Shown: piece after piece, positions 6,425-14,435 of the stretch
Numbering within the stretch: position 1 is the first letter of the stretch
Layout of the letters: every line of letters starts with the position of its first letter
From: an uncultured Collinsella sp.
GTDB lineage: Bacteria; Actinomycetota; Coriobacteriia; Coriobacteriales; Coriobacteriaceae
DNA length: 31,428 nt
Reading direction: 5' to 3'
Assembly: GCA_958447445.1 (NCBI GenBank)
Contig: CAUDAE010000007.1
Location: 1-31,428 of the forward strand
Translations under genes and position numbers: made by a program
The notes under the pieces: generated by a model
What the model saw: the letters and a program-made list of their open reading frames with translations, nothing else
The model's database searches: none
What the model was told of the DNA's origin: nothing

Positions 6425-7450
6425 TTAGTTAAGACGCTCCACAAAGAAATCTGCCATGGAGAGGAACAGCTCGCGTGCGTGCGGATCAAGCTCAACGTTC
6501 TCGATGGCCGCTTTGGCCTTAGCGGTCAGGTCGAGCGCGTAAGTGTGGGCGTAATCGATGGAGCCGGTCTCCTGGAAGATCTCCACGGCGCGTGCGAGCT
6601 GCGCGGGATCATCGGTGCCCGAGGAAAGAATCGCCTCGACCTCGTCGTGGTGGCGCTCATCGGAGAGGGCGTGTACGGCGACAAGCGTGCGCTTGCCCTC
6701 GGTGATGTCGGTGCGGAAGTCCTTGTTGGCGGCCTCCTTGGTACCGATCAAGTTGAGCAGATCATCTTGAATCTGGAAGGCAAGGCCCGTGTGCAGGCCA
6801 AAGGCGCGCAGCGCCTCAATTTGCTCCTCGCTGCCTCCGCCGATGATGGCTCCGGTGGCAAGCGGCGTGGCTCCGCTGTAGTACGCGGTCTTGTGCGTCG
6901 CCATGTCCAGGTAATCGTCGACCGAGATGTCGAAGCGCCCGTCGCGTACCCAACCCAGGTCGAGCGCCTGGCCCTCGATGGTACGAACGATCATCTCGGT
7001 GAGCTCGTGGAGCACGCGGAGTTTTACGTTGGGCTCCAGCGTGGGGTCGTCGAGAACCGTCTTGGTGACCATGGTAAGTGCCAGGTCGCCGCAGTTGATA
7101 GCAAGCCCCGTGCCCTCGGTGAGGTGCATGCAGGGCTTACCGCGGCGCAGCTGCCCGTTATCGGCGATGTCGTCGTGGATGAGCGCACCCGACTGGAAAT
7201 GCTCGATGGCCACCGCGGCGCTGCGGGCGCTCTCAAAGCTGCCGCCCACTGCGGTGGCGGCGAGCATGCAGATGAGCGGGCGGTGGCGCTTGCCGGCATT
7301 GGCGGTAAATGCCGAGAGCGGGGTATACAGGTAGCGCTCGATATCGGCAGAGGTCGCCTGTCCGTCAAAGAACGTGGCCAGATAGTCGTTGATCTGGTCA
7401 AAGTGCTGGGCTAAAAAGCTGGTAAACGGACTGGACACGGGTTCTCGCAT
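6425..7450 (-). CDS. Polyprenyl (geranylgeranyl/heptaprenyl-type) diphosphate synthase
   Basis: A 341-residue trans-prenyltransferase that condenses isopentenyl diphosphate onto an allylic diphosphate to make quinone or cell-wall lipid precursors. GKRHRP is at 53-58, the first aspartate motif DDIAD at 93-97 lies in a helix beginning IHDD, and a QDDLLN segment at 227-232 is the second. The second motif ends in Asn where DDxxD is usual, a variation found in family members. KDFRTDITEGKRT at 242-254 matches the conserved region after it. The product chain length cannot be read from sequence. It sits between a peptidoglycan-binding-domain gene and the PTS-HAD gene on the same strand, with gaps of 138 and 113 bases, so it may have its own promoter. 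Confidence 0.9.
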   Translation of the reverse strand: MREPVSSPFTSFLAQHFDQINDYLATFFDGQATSADIERYLYTPLSAFTANAGKRHRPLICMLAATAVGGSFESARSAAVAIEHFQSGALIHDDIADNGQLRRGKPCMHLTEGTGLAINCGDLALTMVTKTVLDDPTLEPNVKLRVLHELTEMIVRTIEGQALDLGWVRDGRFDISVDDYLDMATHKTAYYSGATPLATGAIIGGGSEEQIEALRAFGLHTGLAFQIQDDLLNLIGTKEAANKDFRTDITEGKRTLVAVHALSDERHHDEVEAILSSGTDDPAQLARAVEIFQETGSIDYAHTYALDLTAKAKAAIENVELDPHARELFLSMADFFVERLN

Positions 7451-7563
7451 TCTTTCTTAGGTTGCATCGTTGCGGTGTGCAGATACCATATTGCCACATT
7501 GGAGTTGCCGGCGCGTCTGTTTTGGCGATTTGGGGAAACGGGACGTGTGCGCGTGCCGGCTGC

Positions 7564-10014
7564 TTATATAAGCCTAAAGTGCTCGAGCGCCTTGACGACG
7601 CCATCTTTGTCGACCGAGTCGGTGATGTAGTCGGCGCGCTTTTTGAGATAGTCCGGCGCATTGCCCATGGCGATACCGACATCGACGGCGTTCATCAGCG
7701 AGACGTCATTGCTGGCGTCGCCGATGCCGTATACGGTTCCGTGGTGGGGATCGAGGGCGTCGAGTACAGACTGGATGCCCCCGCGCTTCGTGCATTCGCG
7801 GGGCGAGATTTCGGTTACCTCGAGTTCGAGCTCGTTAAAGCACAGCAGCGGCTCAAGTGCCTTATCTTGAGCGATGTGGTTGGCGAGTGATGTAGACATC
7901 AAGATCTTGTAGACACTGTAATGTTGCAGCTGCGTGACTGCGTCGCCCAGGGTGCGCGCGTATCCGGGAGCATCGGGCGCATCGGCACTCATGCGCACGA
8001 CGCCGTTGAGGCCCTCAAAGCGGATGACCTCGCCCGATTGCTCAAGGTAGGGGGCAAGACGCTGCAGCATACTGGGCGTCATCGACAGATCGCGAATTGC
8101 GTGTCCGTTGATCTCGGCGTAACCGCCCGCAAGACAGACGATGCCGGTCCAAGGCAGCTCAAGAAGTTTGGGGTGGATGCAGCTCAGGGTGCGTCCCGTG
8201 CAGATAAAGGCCATGTTGCCGTTGGCGACAAACTCGCGGATTGCCTGCGAAACCGCCTCGTTGGGATAGGGGGAGAGGTCCCGCTCGTCTTCGGGAAGGT
8301 CTTGGGCGAGCCTGGGGTCTTGCCAGGCGAGCGTTCCGTCGATATCGAAGAAGCAAATATTGCCGCGCTTATGGGCTGCGCTGGCGGCAGGGGAGGCCGA
8401 GGTGGTGGGCACAAATTCCGGCTCGAGGCCCATGATCTGGTCAAAATGCTCTTTAACGCGGGGAACGGAGATGCCGATGACCACCTGGGCGGTCTTGTCC
8501 GTAATGATGAGGCCCTTGGCGCCCACCGCGACAAACGACGCGTTATCTGCAACGATGGAAGGGTCTGCGACCTCGACGCGCAGGCGCGTGGCGCAGTTGG
8601 TTGCGCCCACAATATTGCCAACGCCACCTAAAAGCTGAATTACCCGCTCAGCGAGGACGTGATCTTGATCGGATCGACTATTGACCTCGTCATTGGGAGA
8701 TTGCTCTTTGGCAAAGCCGCTTTCCGTTAAACGATCGATTGCCGCGCGATTGGCAACATGATCCTCGCGGCCCGGCGTCTTAAGGTCATAGACCAAGATG
8801 AGTGCTCGAAAACTAACAAAAAAGATGAGGCTAAAGGCAAGGCCGATACCGAGCGCCAAAAGATAGGCACCGGCATGCGTGCGCATGAGCGGAATAAAGT
8901 TGAAGGCTGCCATCTCAATCAGGCCGCCCGAGAAGATGCCGACGATGCCAAAGAGATTCATGGTTGTGGCAAGGCAAGACGATAAGACGGCGTAGAGCAA
9001 AAAGAGCCCGGGGTGGGTGAACATAAAGAGAAACTCGAGTGGCTCGGTAACGCCGCAAACCACCGAGGCGACGATGGCGGGCAAAAGGATGACCTTAAGG
9101 CCGGCGCGGCGCTCTGGTTTTGCGGTGGAGTAGAACGCGGCTGCGATGGCGGGAAGGCCAAAGAGCTTGACCCAGCCGGTGGCGGTAAAACCGGCCCACG
9201 GCGCAAGTTCATTAAGGGGGCGCGTGCTATGGGAGAGGATGGGGAGCAAGCTGCTCCACGTGGCGTAGATGCCGTCGTTAATGACCAGGTTGTCGTAGTA
9301 GATCGGCATGTAGAGCAGGTGGTGCAGCCCCATGGGCTCGAGCGCTCGCTCCAAAAGCACAAAGATGCCCACGCCAAAGGGGCCGACGCTCGTAAGTGCA
9401 TGGCGCAGCGTTTCGGTCATTGCGTATACGGAGGGCACGATGGCGGCCGAGATAGCGGCAAGGGCAAACACGGCAAAAAAGCTGATGAGGTAGACCAGCG
9501 AGGAGCCCGAGAAGGTGCCGAGCCAATCGGGAACCTTGGCATCGTAGAAGCGGTCATGGATGGCGACGACGGTTGCCGATACCGCCAGCGGGCCGATAAT
9601 GCCGGTGTCGAGCGTCTTGATGCCGTCGATGATGGTGATGCCGCTAGCGGAGGTCAAAGACGACGGGTACTTAAGTCCAAGATTGTCTCCGCTCAGCTTA
9701 ATGATCTCGCTCAAAAAGAAGCAGTAGGCAAAATAGGCGACGAGAGCCTCGAGGCAGCAACGAGCCGGTTGTTTTTGGGCAAGACCGATGGGCAGCGCTA
9801 CGGCAAAAAGGAGCGGGAGGCGTTTAAAGACCGTCCACGAGCCGCGCTGGATGATGGTCCAAAAAGCGTACCAAGGGGTTCCGTATACGGCGAGATCGCC
9901 GACGATGTCCGCAGTCGTTGCGAGAGCGGAGACGCCGACCATGAGGCCTGATATAGAAAACAGCATGGCGGGCGCGAACATTGCCCCGCCAAAGCGTTGG
10001 ATTTTTTGCAGCAT
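7564..10014 (-). CDS. PTS EIICB alpha-glucoside-type permease fused to a HAD phosphatase
   Basis: One uninterrupted 816-codon frame. Residues about 1-410 are an EIIC of the glucose/maltose/alpha-glucoside family, with about ten membrane spans, GLHHLLYMPIYYDN at 229-242 and VTEPLEF at 322-328. A linker of about 40 residues precedes the EIIB domain (about 450-530), whose phospho-cysteine is Cys474 in NCATRLR. After an Ala/Ser/Pro-rich linker, residues 551-816 are a Cof-type HAD hydrolase, with FDIDGTLA at 556-563 (Asp557, Asp559), TGRT and GDASND at 765-770. EIICB alone is common; a covalent C-terminal HAD phosphatase is unusual. It could remove the phosphate from the imported sugar phosphate, which would account for the lack of a phospho-glucosidase nearby. 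A divergent GntR gene and shared palindromes suggest sugar-responsive control. EIIA is not encoded here. Confidence 0.88.
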   Translation of the reverse strand: MLQKIQRFGGAMFAPAMLFSISGLMVGVSALATTADIVGDLAVYGTPWYAFWTIIQRGSWTVFKRLPLLFAVALPIGLAQKQPARCCLEALVAYFAYCFFLSEIIKLSGDNLGLKYPSSLTSASGITIIDGIKTLDTGIIGPLAVSATVVAIHDRFYDAKVPDWLGTFSGSSLVYLISFFAVFALAAISAAIVPSVYAMTETLRHALTSVGPFGVGIFVLLERALEPMGLHHLLYMPIYYDNLVINDGIYATWSSLLPILSHSTRPLNELAPWAGFTATGWVKLFGLPAIAAAFYSTAKPERRAGLKVILLPAIVASVVCGVTEPLEFLFMFTHPGLFLLYAVLSSCLATTMNLFGIVGIFSGGLIEMAAFNFIPLMRTHAGAYLLALGIGLAFSLIFFVSFRALILVYDLKTPGREDHVANRAAIDRLTESGFAKEQSPNDEVNSRSDQDHVLAERVIQLLGGVGNIVGATNCATRLRVEVADPSIVADNASFVAVGAKGLIITDKTAQVVIGISVPRVKEHFDQIMGLEPEFVPTTSASPAASAAHKRGNICFFDIDGTLAWQDPRLAQDLPEDERDLSPYPNEAVSQAIREFVANGNMAFICTGRTLSCIHPKLLELPWTGIVCLAGGYAEINGHAIRDLSMTPSMLQRLAPYLEQSGEVIRFEGLNGVVRMSADAPDAPGYARTLGDAVTQLQHYSVYKILMSTSLANHIAQDKALEPLLCFNELELEVTEISPRECTKRGGIQSVLDALDPHHGTVYGIGDASNDVSLMNAVDVGIAMGNAPDYLKKRADYITDSVDKDGVVKALEHFRLI

Positions 10015-10057
10015 GTTCTGCCTTCCGAATATCGAGGCGCGTTGCGCGTGGGGAAAC

Positions 10058-10080
10058 GTTTAAACAATGGATTCATTGTA
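10058..10080 (-). promoter_or_regulatory. PTS-HAD promoter with GTTTAAAC operator
   Basis: On the minus strand a -10-like TACAAT (10075-10080) is followed by the palindrome GTTTAAAC (10058-10065), about 45 bases before the PTS start. The palindrome would cover the start region and so suits a repressor. No good -35 is visible. Confidence 0.5.
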
Positions 10081-10179
10081 GAGGACCAGACGATTATCGT
10101 ACCGGCAGTTTTGAGCGAAACCGATTTGGGCATGACAGAAACCGTCAACGGTTAAATCCTGTCGCTTTACCGATATTCG

Positions 10180-10208
10180 GTTTAAACAACTTTAAGAAAT
10201 GCTATCGT
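10180..10208 (+). promoter_or_regulatory. gntR promoter with GTTTAAAC operator
   Basis: GTTTAAAC at 10180-10187 overlaps the expected -35 position of a promoter whose -10-like TATCGT is at 10203-10208. Together with the copy at 10058 it brackets the divergent region, an arrangement typical of autoregulation. Confidence 0.5.
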
Positions 10209-10243
10209 GCCTAGCCGGAAATGAATAATGTAGAGGTGAAACA

Positions 10244-10963
10244 ATGCCAAAAGCGATATACGAAGGAATCTACCGAGAAATACGCTCGCGCATCATTAAT
10301 GGGACCTATGCGTTTCAGGAGATGCTGCCAACCGAAGCCGAGCTGACCGCGGAATTTGGCTGCACGCGCAATACCGTCCGCCGCGCTTTGAGCATGCTGG
10401 CCGACGGGATGTTTGTGCAGCCCATACACGGCAAGGGCGTGCGCGTTATTTGGCTTAAGGGCGAAACCGACATGTTGGGCGCACTCGAAGAGGTTGAGTC
10501 GTTTGGCGAGTTTGCAAAGCGCAACAATGCCGTTGCATCGACGGACGTTAAGTCTTTCGAACATCTGGTTTGCACCGAGCAACTCTCTCGTCACCTGGGC
10601 TTTAAGGTGGGCGAGGAGTTGATTCGCGTAGTGCGTGTCCGAAGCCTCAACGGCAACGCGCGCCAAGTGGACCATGGCTATTTTTTGGCGTCGATCGCCA
10701 AGGGCCTGACTCCCGAGATCGCGGCAGATTCTATTTACGGCTATCTGGAGCACAAGCGCGGTGTCAAAGTGATGGCGAGCCGTCGTACGGTGAGTGTCGA
10801 GCTCGCCAACGATGAGGACTGCAGCTATCTTGACCTCGGCAAATATAACTGCGTTGCCGTCATGGAGAGTCAGTCGTACACCTCGGATGGCATCTTGTTT
10901 GAGGTGACACACACTCGCACACACCCCGAGATCTTCCATTACCGCGTCAATTCCAAGCGATAG
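10244..10963 (+). CDS. GntR/HutC-family regulator, likely sugar repressor (TreR-like)
   Basis: A 239-residue regulator. Residues 1-70 are a GntR winged helix (IYEGIYREIRSRIINGTY, PTEAELTAEFGCTRNTVRRAL, GKGVRV) and residues about 85-239 are a UTRA effector domain ending in an RTHPEIFHYRV segment. Similar regulators, including TreR, bind phosphorylated disaccharides and repress PTS genes. It is divergent from the PTS-HAD gene, and GTTTAAAC palindromes lie in the shared 229-base gap. A GAGGTG Shine-Dalgarno precedes the ATG. The ligand (maltose- or trehalose-phosphate or another) is not determinable here. Confidence 0.88.
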   Translation: MPKAIYEGIYREIRSRIINGTYAFQEMLPTEAELTAEFGCTRNTVRRALSMLADGMFVQPIHGKGVRVIWLKGETDMLGALEEVESFGEFAKRNNAVASTDVKSFEHLVCTEQLSRHLGFKVGEELIRVVRVRSLNGNARQVDHGYFLASIAKGLTPEIAADSIYGYLEHKRGVKVMASRRTVSVELANDEDCSYLDLGKYNCVAVMESQSYTSDGILFEVTHTRTHPEIFHYRVNSKR

Positions 10964-11001
10964 CCGGCTAGCTCGCAGCCTGACGAGACTCATGGCCTCA
11001 A

Positions 11002-11056
11002 AGAGAAAACGCCCGGTCAAACCGACGGTACATCGGCTTGACCGGGCGTTTTCTCT
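11002..11056. terminator. Large perfect-stem terminator after gntR
   Basis: A 19-bp perfect stem (11002-11020 with 11038-11056), with A-rich and T-rich ends (AGAGAAAACG / CGTTTTCTCT), holds a second small CCGA/TCGG stem in the loop. It could act on both strands. It separates gntR from the ABC operon. Confidence 0.8.
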
Positions 11057-11076
11057 GCATTCGATAACAAATAATT

Positions 11077-11159
11077 GTTTATACAAAACTTGTCAAGTAT
11101 CAAGTTGAAATTACCGTTCACCGAAGTTTTTCTACCGCTCTAGTAATACTTGTTCAAAC
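11077..11159 (+). promoter_or_regulatory. ABC operon control region with two GTTTAAAC-like sites
   Basis: GTTTATAC at 11077-11084 and GTTCAAAC at 11152-11159 each differ by one base from the GTTTAAAC palindrome found at 10058, 10180 and 20059. The flanks match too (TTGTTTATACAA, TTGTTCAAACAA). A -10-like TAATAC (11144-11149) lies just before the second site. The following leader to 11269 holds two short hairpins (GGGGCAAAGTCCCC; GGCGGC/GCCGCC) and no recognised riboswitch. Confidence 0.5.
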
Positions 11160-11269
11160 AACTAGCCAAATAGCGTATCGTTCAAATCAGCAAAAGGGGC
11201 AAAGTCCCCGAGCCAATCTCCGAAGGCGGCGGCAAAGGGTGCCGCCACGGTGTGAAAGGGTGGATTGTA

Positions 11270-12586
11270 ATGAAGAACGAAATGAGCAGAAGGCAGTTCC
11301 TGGGCTTTGCTGGTTCCGCGGCTGCAGTTCTTGGTCTGGGCCTCGTGGGTTGCGGTGGTTCTGCCGGCTCCGGCTCCTCTGCTTCTGGTGACGCTGCCGA
11401 GGTCTACTTCCTCCAATTCAAGCCCGAGGTCGACAAGGAGTGGAAGGAGATCGCCAAGGCCTATAAGAAGGAGAAGGGCGTCGAGGTCAAGATCGTGACC
11501 GCCGCTTCCAACACCTACGAGGAGAAGCTTAAGTCCGAGATGTCCAAGAGCTCCGCTCCGACCCTGTTCCAGGTCAACGGCCCCACCGGTCTTAAGAACT
11601 GGAAGGATTACTGCGCCGACCTGTCCGATACCAAGCTCCGCGGTGAGCTCATTGACGACTCCCTGGCTCTGCAGTCCGACGGCAAGGATGTGTGCATCGA
11701 CTGGGTCCAGGAGAGCTTCGGCATCATCTACAACAAGCAGCTGCTCGAGAAGGCTGGCTACAAGGCCGAGGACATCAACTCCTTCGACAAGCTGAAGGCT
11801 TGTGCCGATGACATCCAGGCCCGCAAGGACGAGCTTGGTGTCGAGGGTGCCTTCACTTCCGCCGGCATGGACGACTCCTCCAGCTGGCGCTACACCACCC
11901 ACCTTGCCAACATGCCGCTCTACTACGAGTTTGAGAAGGAGCACAACCAGGAGGACGACGAGATCAAGGGTGAGTTCCTCGACAACTACAAGCAGATCTT
12001 CGACCTGTACATCACCGACTCCACCTGCGATCCTTCGCAGCTTGCTTCCAAGACCGGCGACGACGCCACCAACGAGTTCGCAACCGGCAAGGCCGTCTTC
12101 TACCAGAACGGCTCTTGGGCCTACTCTGACCTCGTCAAGGCCGGCATGACCGACGATCAGATTGGCATGATGCCGATCTACATCGGTGTTGACGGCGAGG
12201 AGAACCAGGGCCTGTGCTCCGGCGGCGAGAACTACTGGTGCGTCAGTTCCCAGGCTTCCGAGGATGCCCAGAAGGCCACCGAGGACTTCATGTATTGGTG
12301 CGTCACCGCTGACACCCCGACCAGCATCATCGCCGACAAGATGGGTCTGACCGCTCCGTTCAAGAGCGCCAAGGAGACCACCAACGTCTTCTCGCAGCAG
12401 GCCGTTGCCATGGCCAAGGACGGCAAGAAGACCGTCGCTTGGGACTTCGTCTACATTCCCTCCGAGGAGTGGAAGAAGAACCTCAAGCAGGCTCTGATTG
12501 CCTACGCTGCCGATAACAGCAAGTGGGACGGCGTCAAGAACGCCTTCGTCGATGGTTGGAAGACCGAGAAGGCCGCTTCCGAGTAA
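11270..12586 (+). CDS. ABC transporter sugar-binding lipoprotein (MalE/extracellular family 1)
   Basis: A 438-residue solute-binding protein. The start is the ATG at 11270 after GAAAGGGTGG; an upstream GTG at 11252 lies at the start of that site. The N-terminus has a twin-arginine motif (SRRQFLGF) followed by a hydrophobic stretch and a lipobox ending in LVGC, so it is probably a Tat-exported lipoprotein. A Gly/Ser-rich spacer follows. The mature part has typical family-1 segments (YEEKLKSEM, GIIYNKQLLEKAG, FATGKAVFYQNGSWAY). It is the first gene of a four-gene importer operon, lies next to the alpha-glucan enzymes, and is a candidate maltodextrin or oligosaccharide binder. Codon use is strongly biased, as in highly expressed genes. 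Confidence 0.93.
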   Translation: MKNEMSRRQFLGFAGSAAAVLGLGLVGCGGSAGSGSSASGDAAEVYFLQFKPEVDKEWKEIAKAYKKEKGVEVKIVTAASNTYEEKLKSEMSKSSAPTLFQVNGPTGLKNWKDYCADLSDTKLRGELIDDSLALQSDGKDVCIDWVQESFGIIYNKQLLEKAGYKAEDINSFDKLKACADDIQARKDELGVEGAFTSAGMDDSSSWRYTTHLANMPLYYEFEKEHNQEDDEIKGEFLDNYKQIFDLYITDSTCDPSQLASKTGDDATNEFATGKAVFYQNGSWAYSDLVKAGMTDDQIGMMPIYIGVDGEENQGLCSGGENYWCVSSQASEDAQKATEDFMYWCVTADTPTSIIADKMGLTAPFKSAKETTNVFSQQAVAMAKDGKKTVAWDFVYIPSEEWKKNLKQALIAYAADNSKWDGVKNAFVDGWKTEKAASE

Positions 12587-12619
12587 GCAGTTGCTGCCCA
12601 AGCTATCTGATTAGCGACA

Positions 12620-12651
12620 GGGGGCGGGCAGACGTTGGTTTGCCCGCCCCC
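12620..12651 (+). promoter_or_regulatory. Strong hairpin between binding-protein and permease genes
   Basis: GGGGGCGGGCA (12620-12630) pairs perfectly with TGCCCGCCCCC (12641-12651). No T run follows, so it probably stabilises the upstream message or reduces read-through, giving more binding protein than permease, as in other maltose-type operons. The role is inferred. Confidence 0.7.
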
Positions 12652-12673
12652 TGCATATTGAAAGGACCCTTTT

Positions 12674-13528
12674 ATGGGCAAAGCACTCAAGCGCTGGTGG
12701 CCGCTCTTTATGCTGCCCACGTGCCTGGCGTTTATGATCGGGTTCGTGATCCCTTTTATCCAGGGCTTCTATCTCTCGTTCTGCCAGTTTATTATCATTA
12801 GTAACGCGCACTTTGTCGGTATCGAGAACTACGTGCGCGCGCTGTCCGATCCGCAGTTCTCCACGTCGTTCTTCTTTACCGTGGCGTTTGCCTTCCTGTC
12901 GACGGTGCTCATCAACGTAATCGCCCTGGCCATTGCGCAGGCGCTCACCCGCAAGGCGCTCAAAGGCACCAACATCTTCCGTACGATCTTCTTTATGCCT
13001 AACCTGATCGGCGGCATCGTGCTGGGCTACATTTGGCAGATTCTGATCAACTGCCTGCTCTCCAACGTGGGCGCCCAGCTCATTGCTCTTAACTCTGCTG
13101 CTGGCTTCTGGGGCCTTATCATCCTGACCCTGTGGCAGCAGGTCGGCTACATGATGATCATCTACATCGCTGGTCTGCAGTCCATTCCGTCCGACTACAT
13201 CGAGGCCGCCAAGGTCGACGGCGCTACGGCATGGCAGACGTTTTGGAAGGTTAAGATCCCTAACCTGATGCCGACCATCACCATCTGCCTGTTCCTGTCC
13301 ATCACCAACGGCTTTAAGCTGTTCGACCAGAACCTCGCCCTTACCGGCGGCGCCCCCACGCACTCCACCGAGATGCTCGCCCTGAACATCTACAACACGT
13401 TCTATTCGCGTGCCGGTATCGCATGGCAGGGCATTGGTCAGGCCAAGGCGGTTATCTTCTGCATCCTGGTCGTGGCCATCTCCATGATCCAGCTTAAGGC
13501 CACGAGGTCCAAGGAGGTGCAGCAGTAA
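12674..13528 (+). CDS. ABC sugar transporter permease (MalF/UgpA type)
   Basis: A 284-residue inner-membrane permease with six predicted helices. The cytoplasmic EAA loop, EAAKVDGATAWQTFWKVKIP, lies at about residues 176-195 and docks on the ATPase. The start follows TTGAAAGGA. Its stop overlaps the start of the next permease (TAATG), so the two are translationally coupled and probably form a heterodimer. It lies in the ABC operon behind the binding-protein gene. Confidence 0.94.
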   Translation: MGKALKRWWPLFMLPTCLAFMIGFVIPFIQGFYLSFCQFIIISNAHFVGIENYVRALSDPQFSTSFFFTVAFAFLSTVLINVIALAIAQALTRKALKGTNIFRTIFFMPNLIGGIVLGYIWQILINCLLSNVGAQLIALNSAAGFWGLIILTLWQQVGYMMIIYIAGLQSIPSDYIEAAKVDGATAWQTFWKVKIPNLMPTITICLFLSITNGFKLFDQNLALTGGAPTHSTEMLALNIYNTFYSRAGIAWQGIGQAKAVIFCILVVAISMIQLKATRSKEVQQ

Positions 13529-14367
13529 TGAAACGCGATAAGGTTATCAACCGCGCGCTCTCGATTTTCTTTACGATCCTGTCGCTCGCGTGGATCTACC
13601 CCGTGTTCATGATTGCGCTTAATTCTTTTAAGAAAGCGACCGCAATCAGCACCACAACGGCATTCGATCTACTCACGCCCGAGACGTTCAACGGCCTCGC
13701 AAACTACATGCACGCCCTTAACGAGCAGGGCTTTGCCTCGGCATTTATGTACTCGCTCATCATCACGGTCACGTCGGTCGTGCTGATCTTGGTGTGCTGC
13801 TCCATGTGCGCTTGGTACGTGGTTCGTGTCAACAACAAGATCTCGAACTTCTTCTATTACCTGTTCGTGTTCTCGATGGTCGTGCCGTTCCAGATGCTCA
13901 TGTTCACGCTGTCCAATTTGGCGGACCGCATCGGCTTCAACACGCCGTTCAACATCTGCTTTATCTACCTCGGCTTTGGCGCGGGCCTGGCGGTCTTTAT
14001 GTTCGCCGGTTTTGTAAAGAACATCCCGCTCGAGATCGAGGAGGCGGCCATGATTGATGGCTGCAACCCGGTCCAGGTGTTCTTTAAGATCGTCCTTCCC
14101 ATCATGAAGCCCACCTATCTTTCGGTCGGCATCCTCGAGACCATGTGGGTCTGGAACGACTATCTGCTGCCCTACCTTACGCTCGACTCCACCAAGTACA
14201 AGACCATTCCTATCTTGATCCAGTACTTCCGCGGCGGCTACGGCCACGTCGAGCTCGGCCCCATGATGGCCTGCATCATGATGGTCGTTATCCCCATCGT
14301 TATCATGTACATCCTCTGTCAGAAGTACATCATCGACGGCGTGGTGGCAGGTGCCGTCAAGGGCTGA
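13528..14367 (+). CDS. ABC sugar transporter permease (MalG/UgpE type)
   Basis: A 279-residue permease, the second membrane subunit. Six hydrophobic segments are visible, with the EAA loop IEEAAMIDGCNPVQVFFKIV in the second half (about residues 171-190). Its ATG shares one base with the stop of the preceding permease. A GC-rich hairpin-like GCGGCGCCCC/GCGCGGCGCC stretch lies in the 68-base gap to the ATPase gene. Confidence 0.94.
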   Translation: MKRDKVINRALSIFFTILSLAWIYPVFMIALNSFKKATAISTTTAFDLLTPETFNGLANYMHALNEQGFASAFMYSLIITVTSVVLILVCCSMCAWYVVRVNNKISNFFYYLFVFSMVVPFQMLMFTLSNLADRIGFNTPFNICFIYLGFGAGLAVFMFAGFVKNIPLEIEEAAMIDGCNPVQVFFKIVLPIMKPTYLSVGILETMWVWNDYLLPYLTLDSTKYKTIPILIQYFRGGYGHVELGPMMACIMMVVIPIVIMYILCQKYIIDGVVAGAVKG

Positions 14368-14435
14368 TGCCGTAACTGTTTTGCAAGTTTCTGCGGCGCC
14401 CCTCAGCGCGGCGCCGCATATCGAAAGGTAGAGAC

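Noticed and set aside
7564..10014. PTS and HAD as two genes joined by a sequencing error
   Set aside because: The frame is continuous through a typical Ala/Ser/Pro linker, and no start codon with a ribosome binding site was noted near the HAD domain start. The fusion is still worth checking in relatives.
11160..11269. Riboswitch in the ABC operon leader
   Set aside because: Two short hairpins are present, but no conserved aptamer core was recognised and no terminator follows them.
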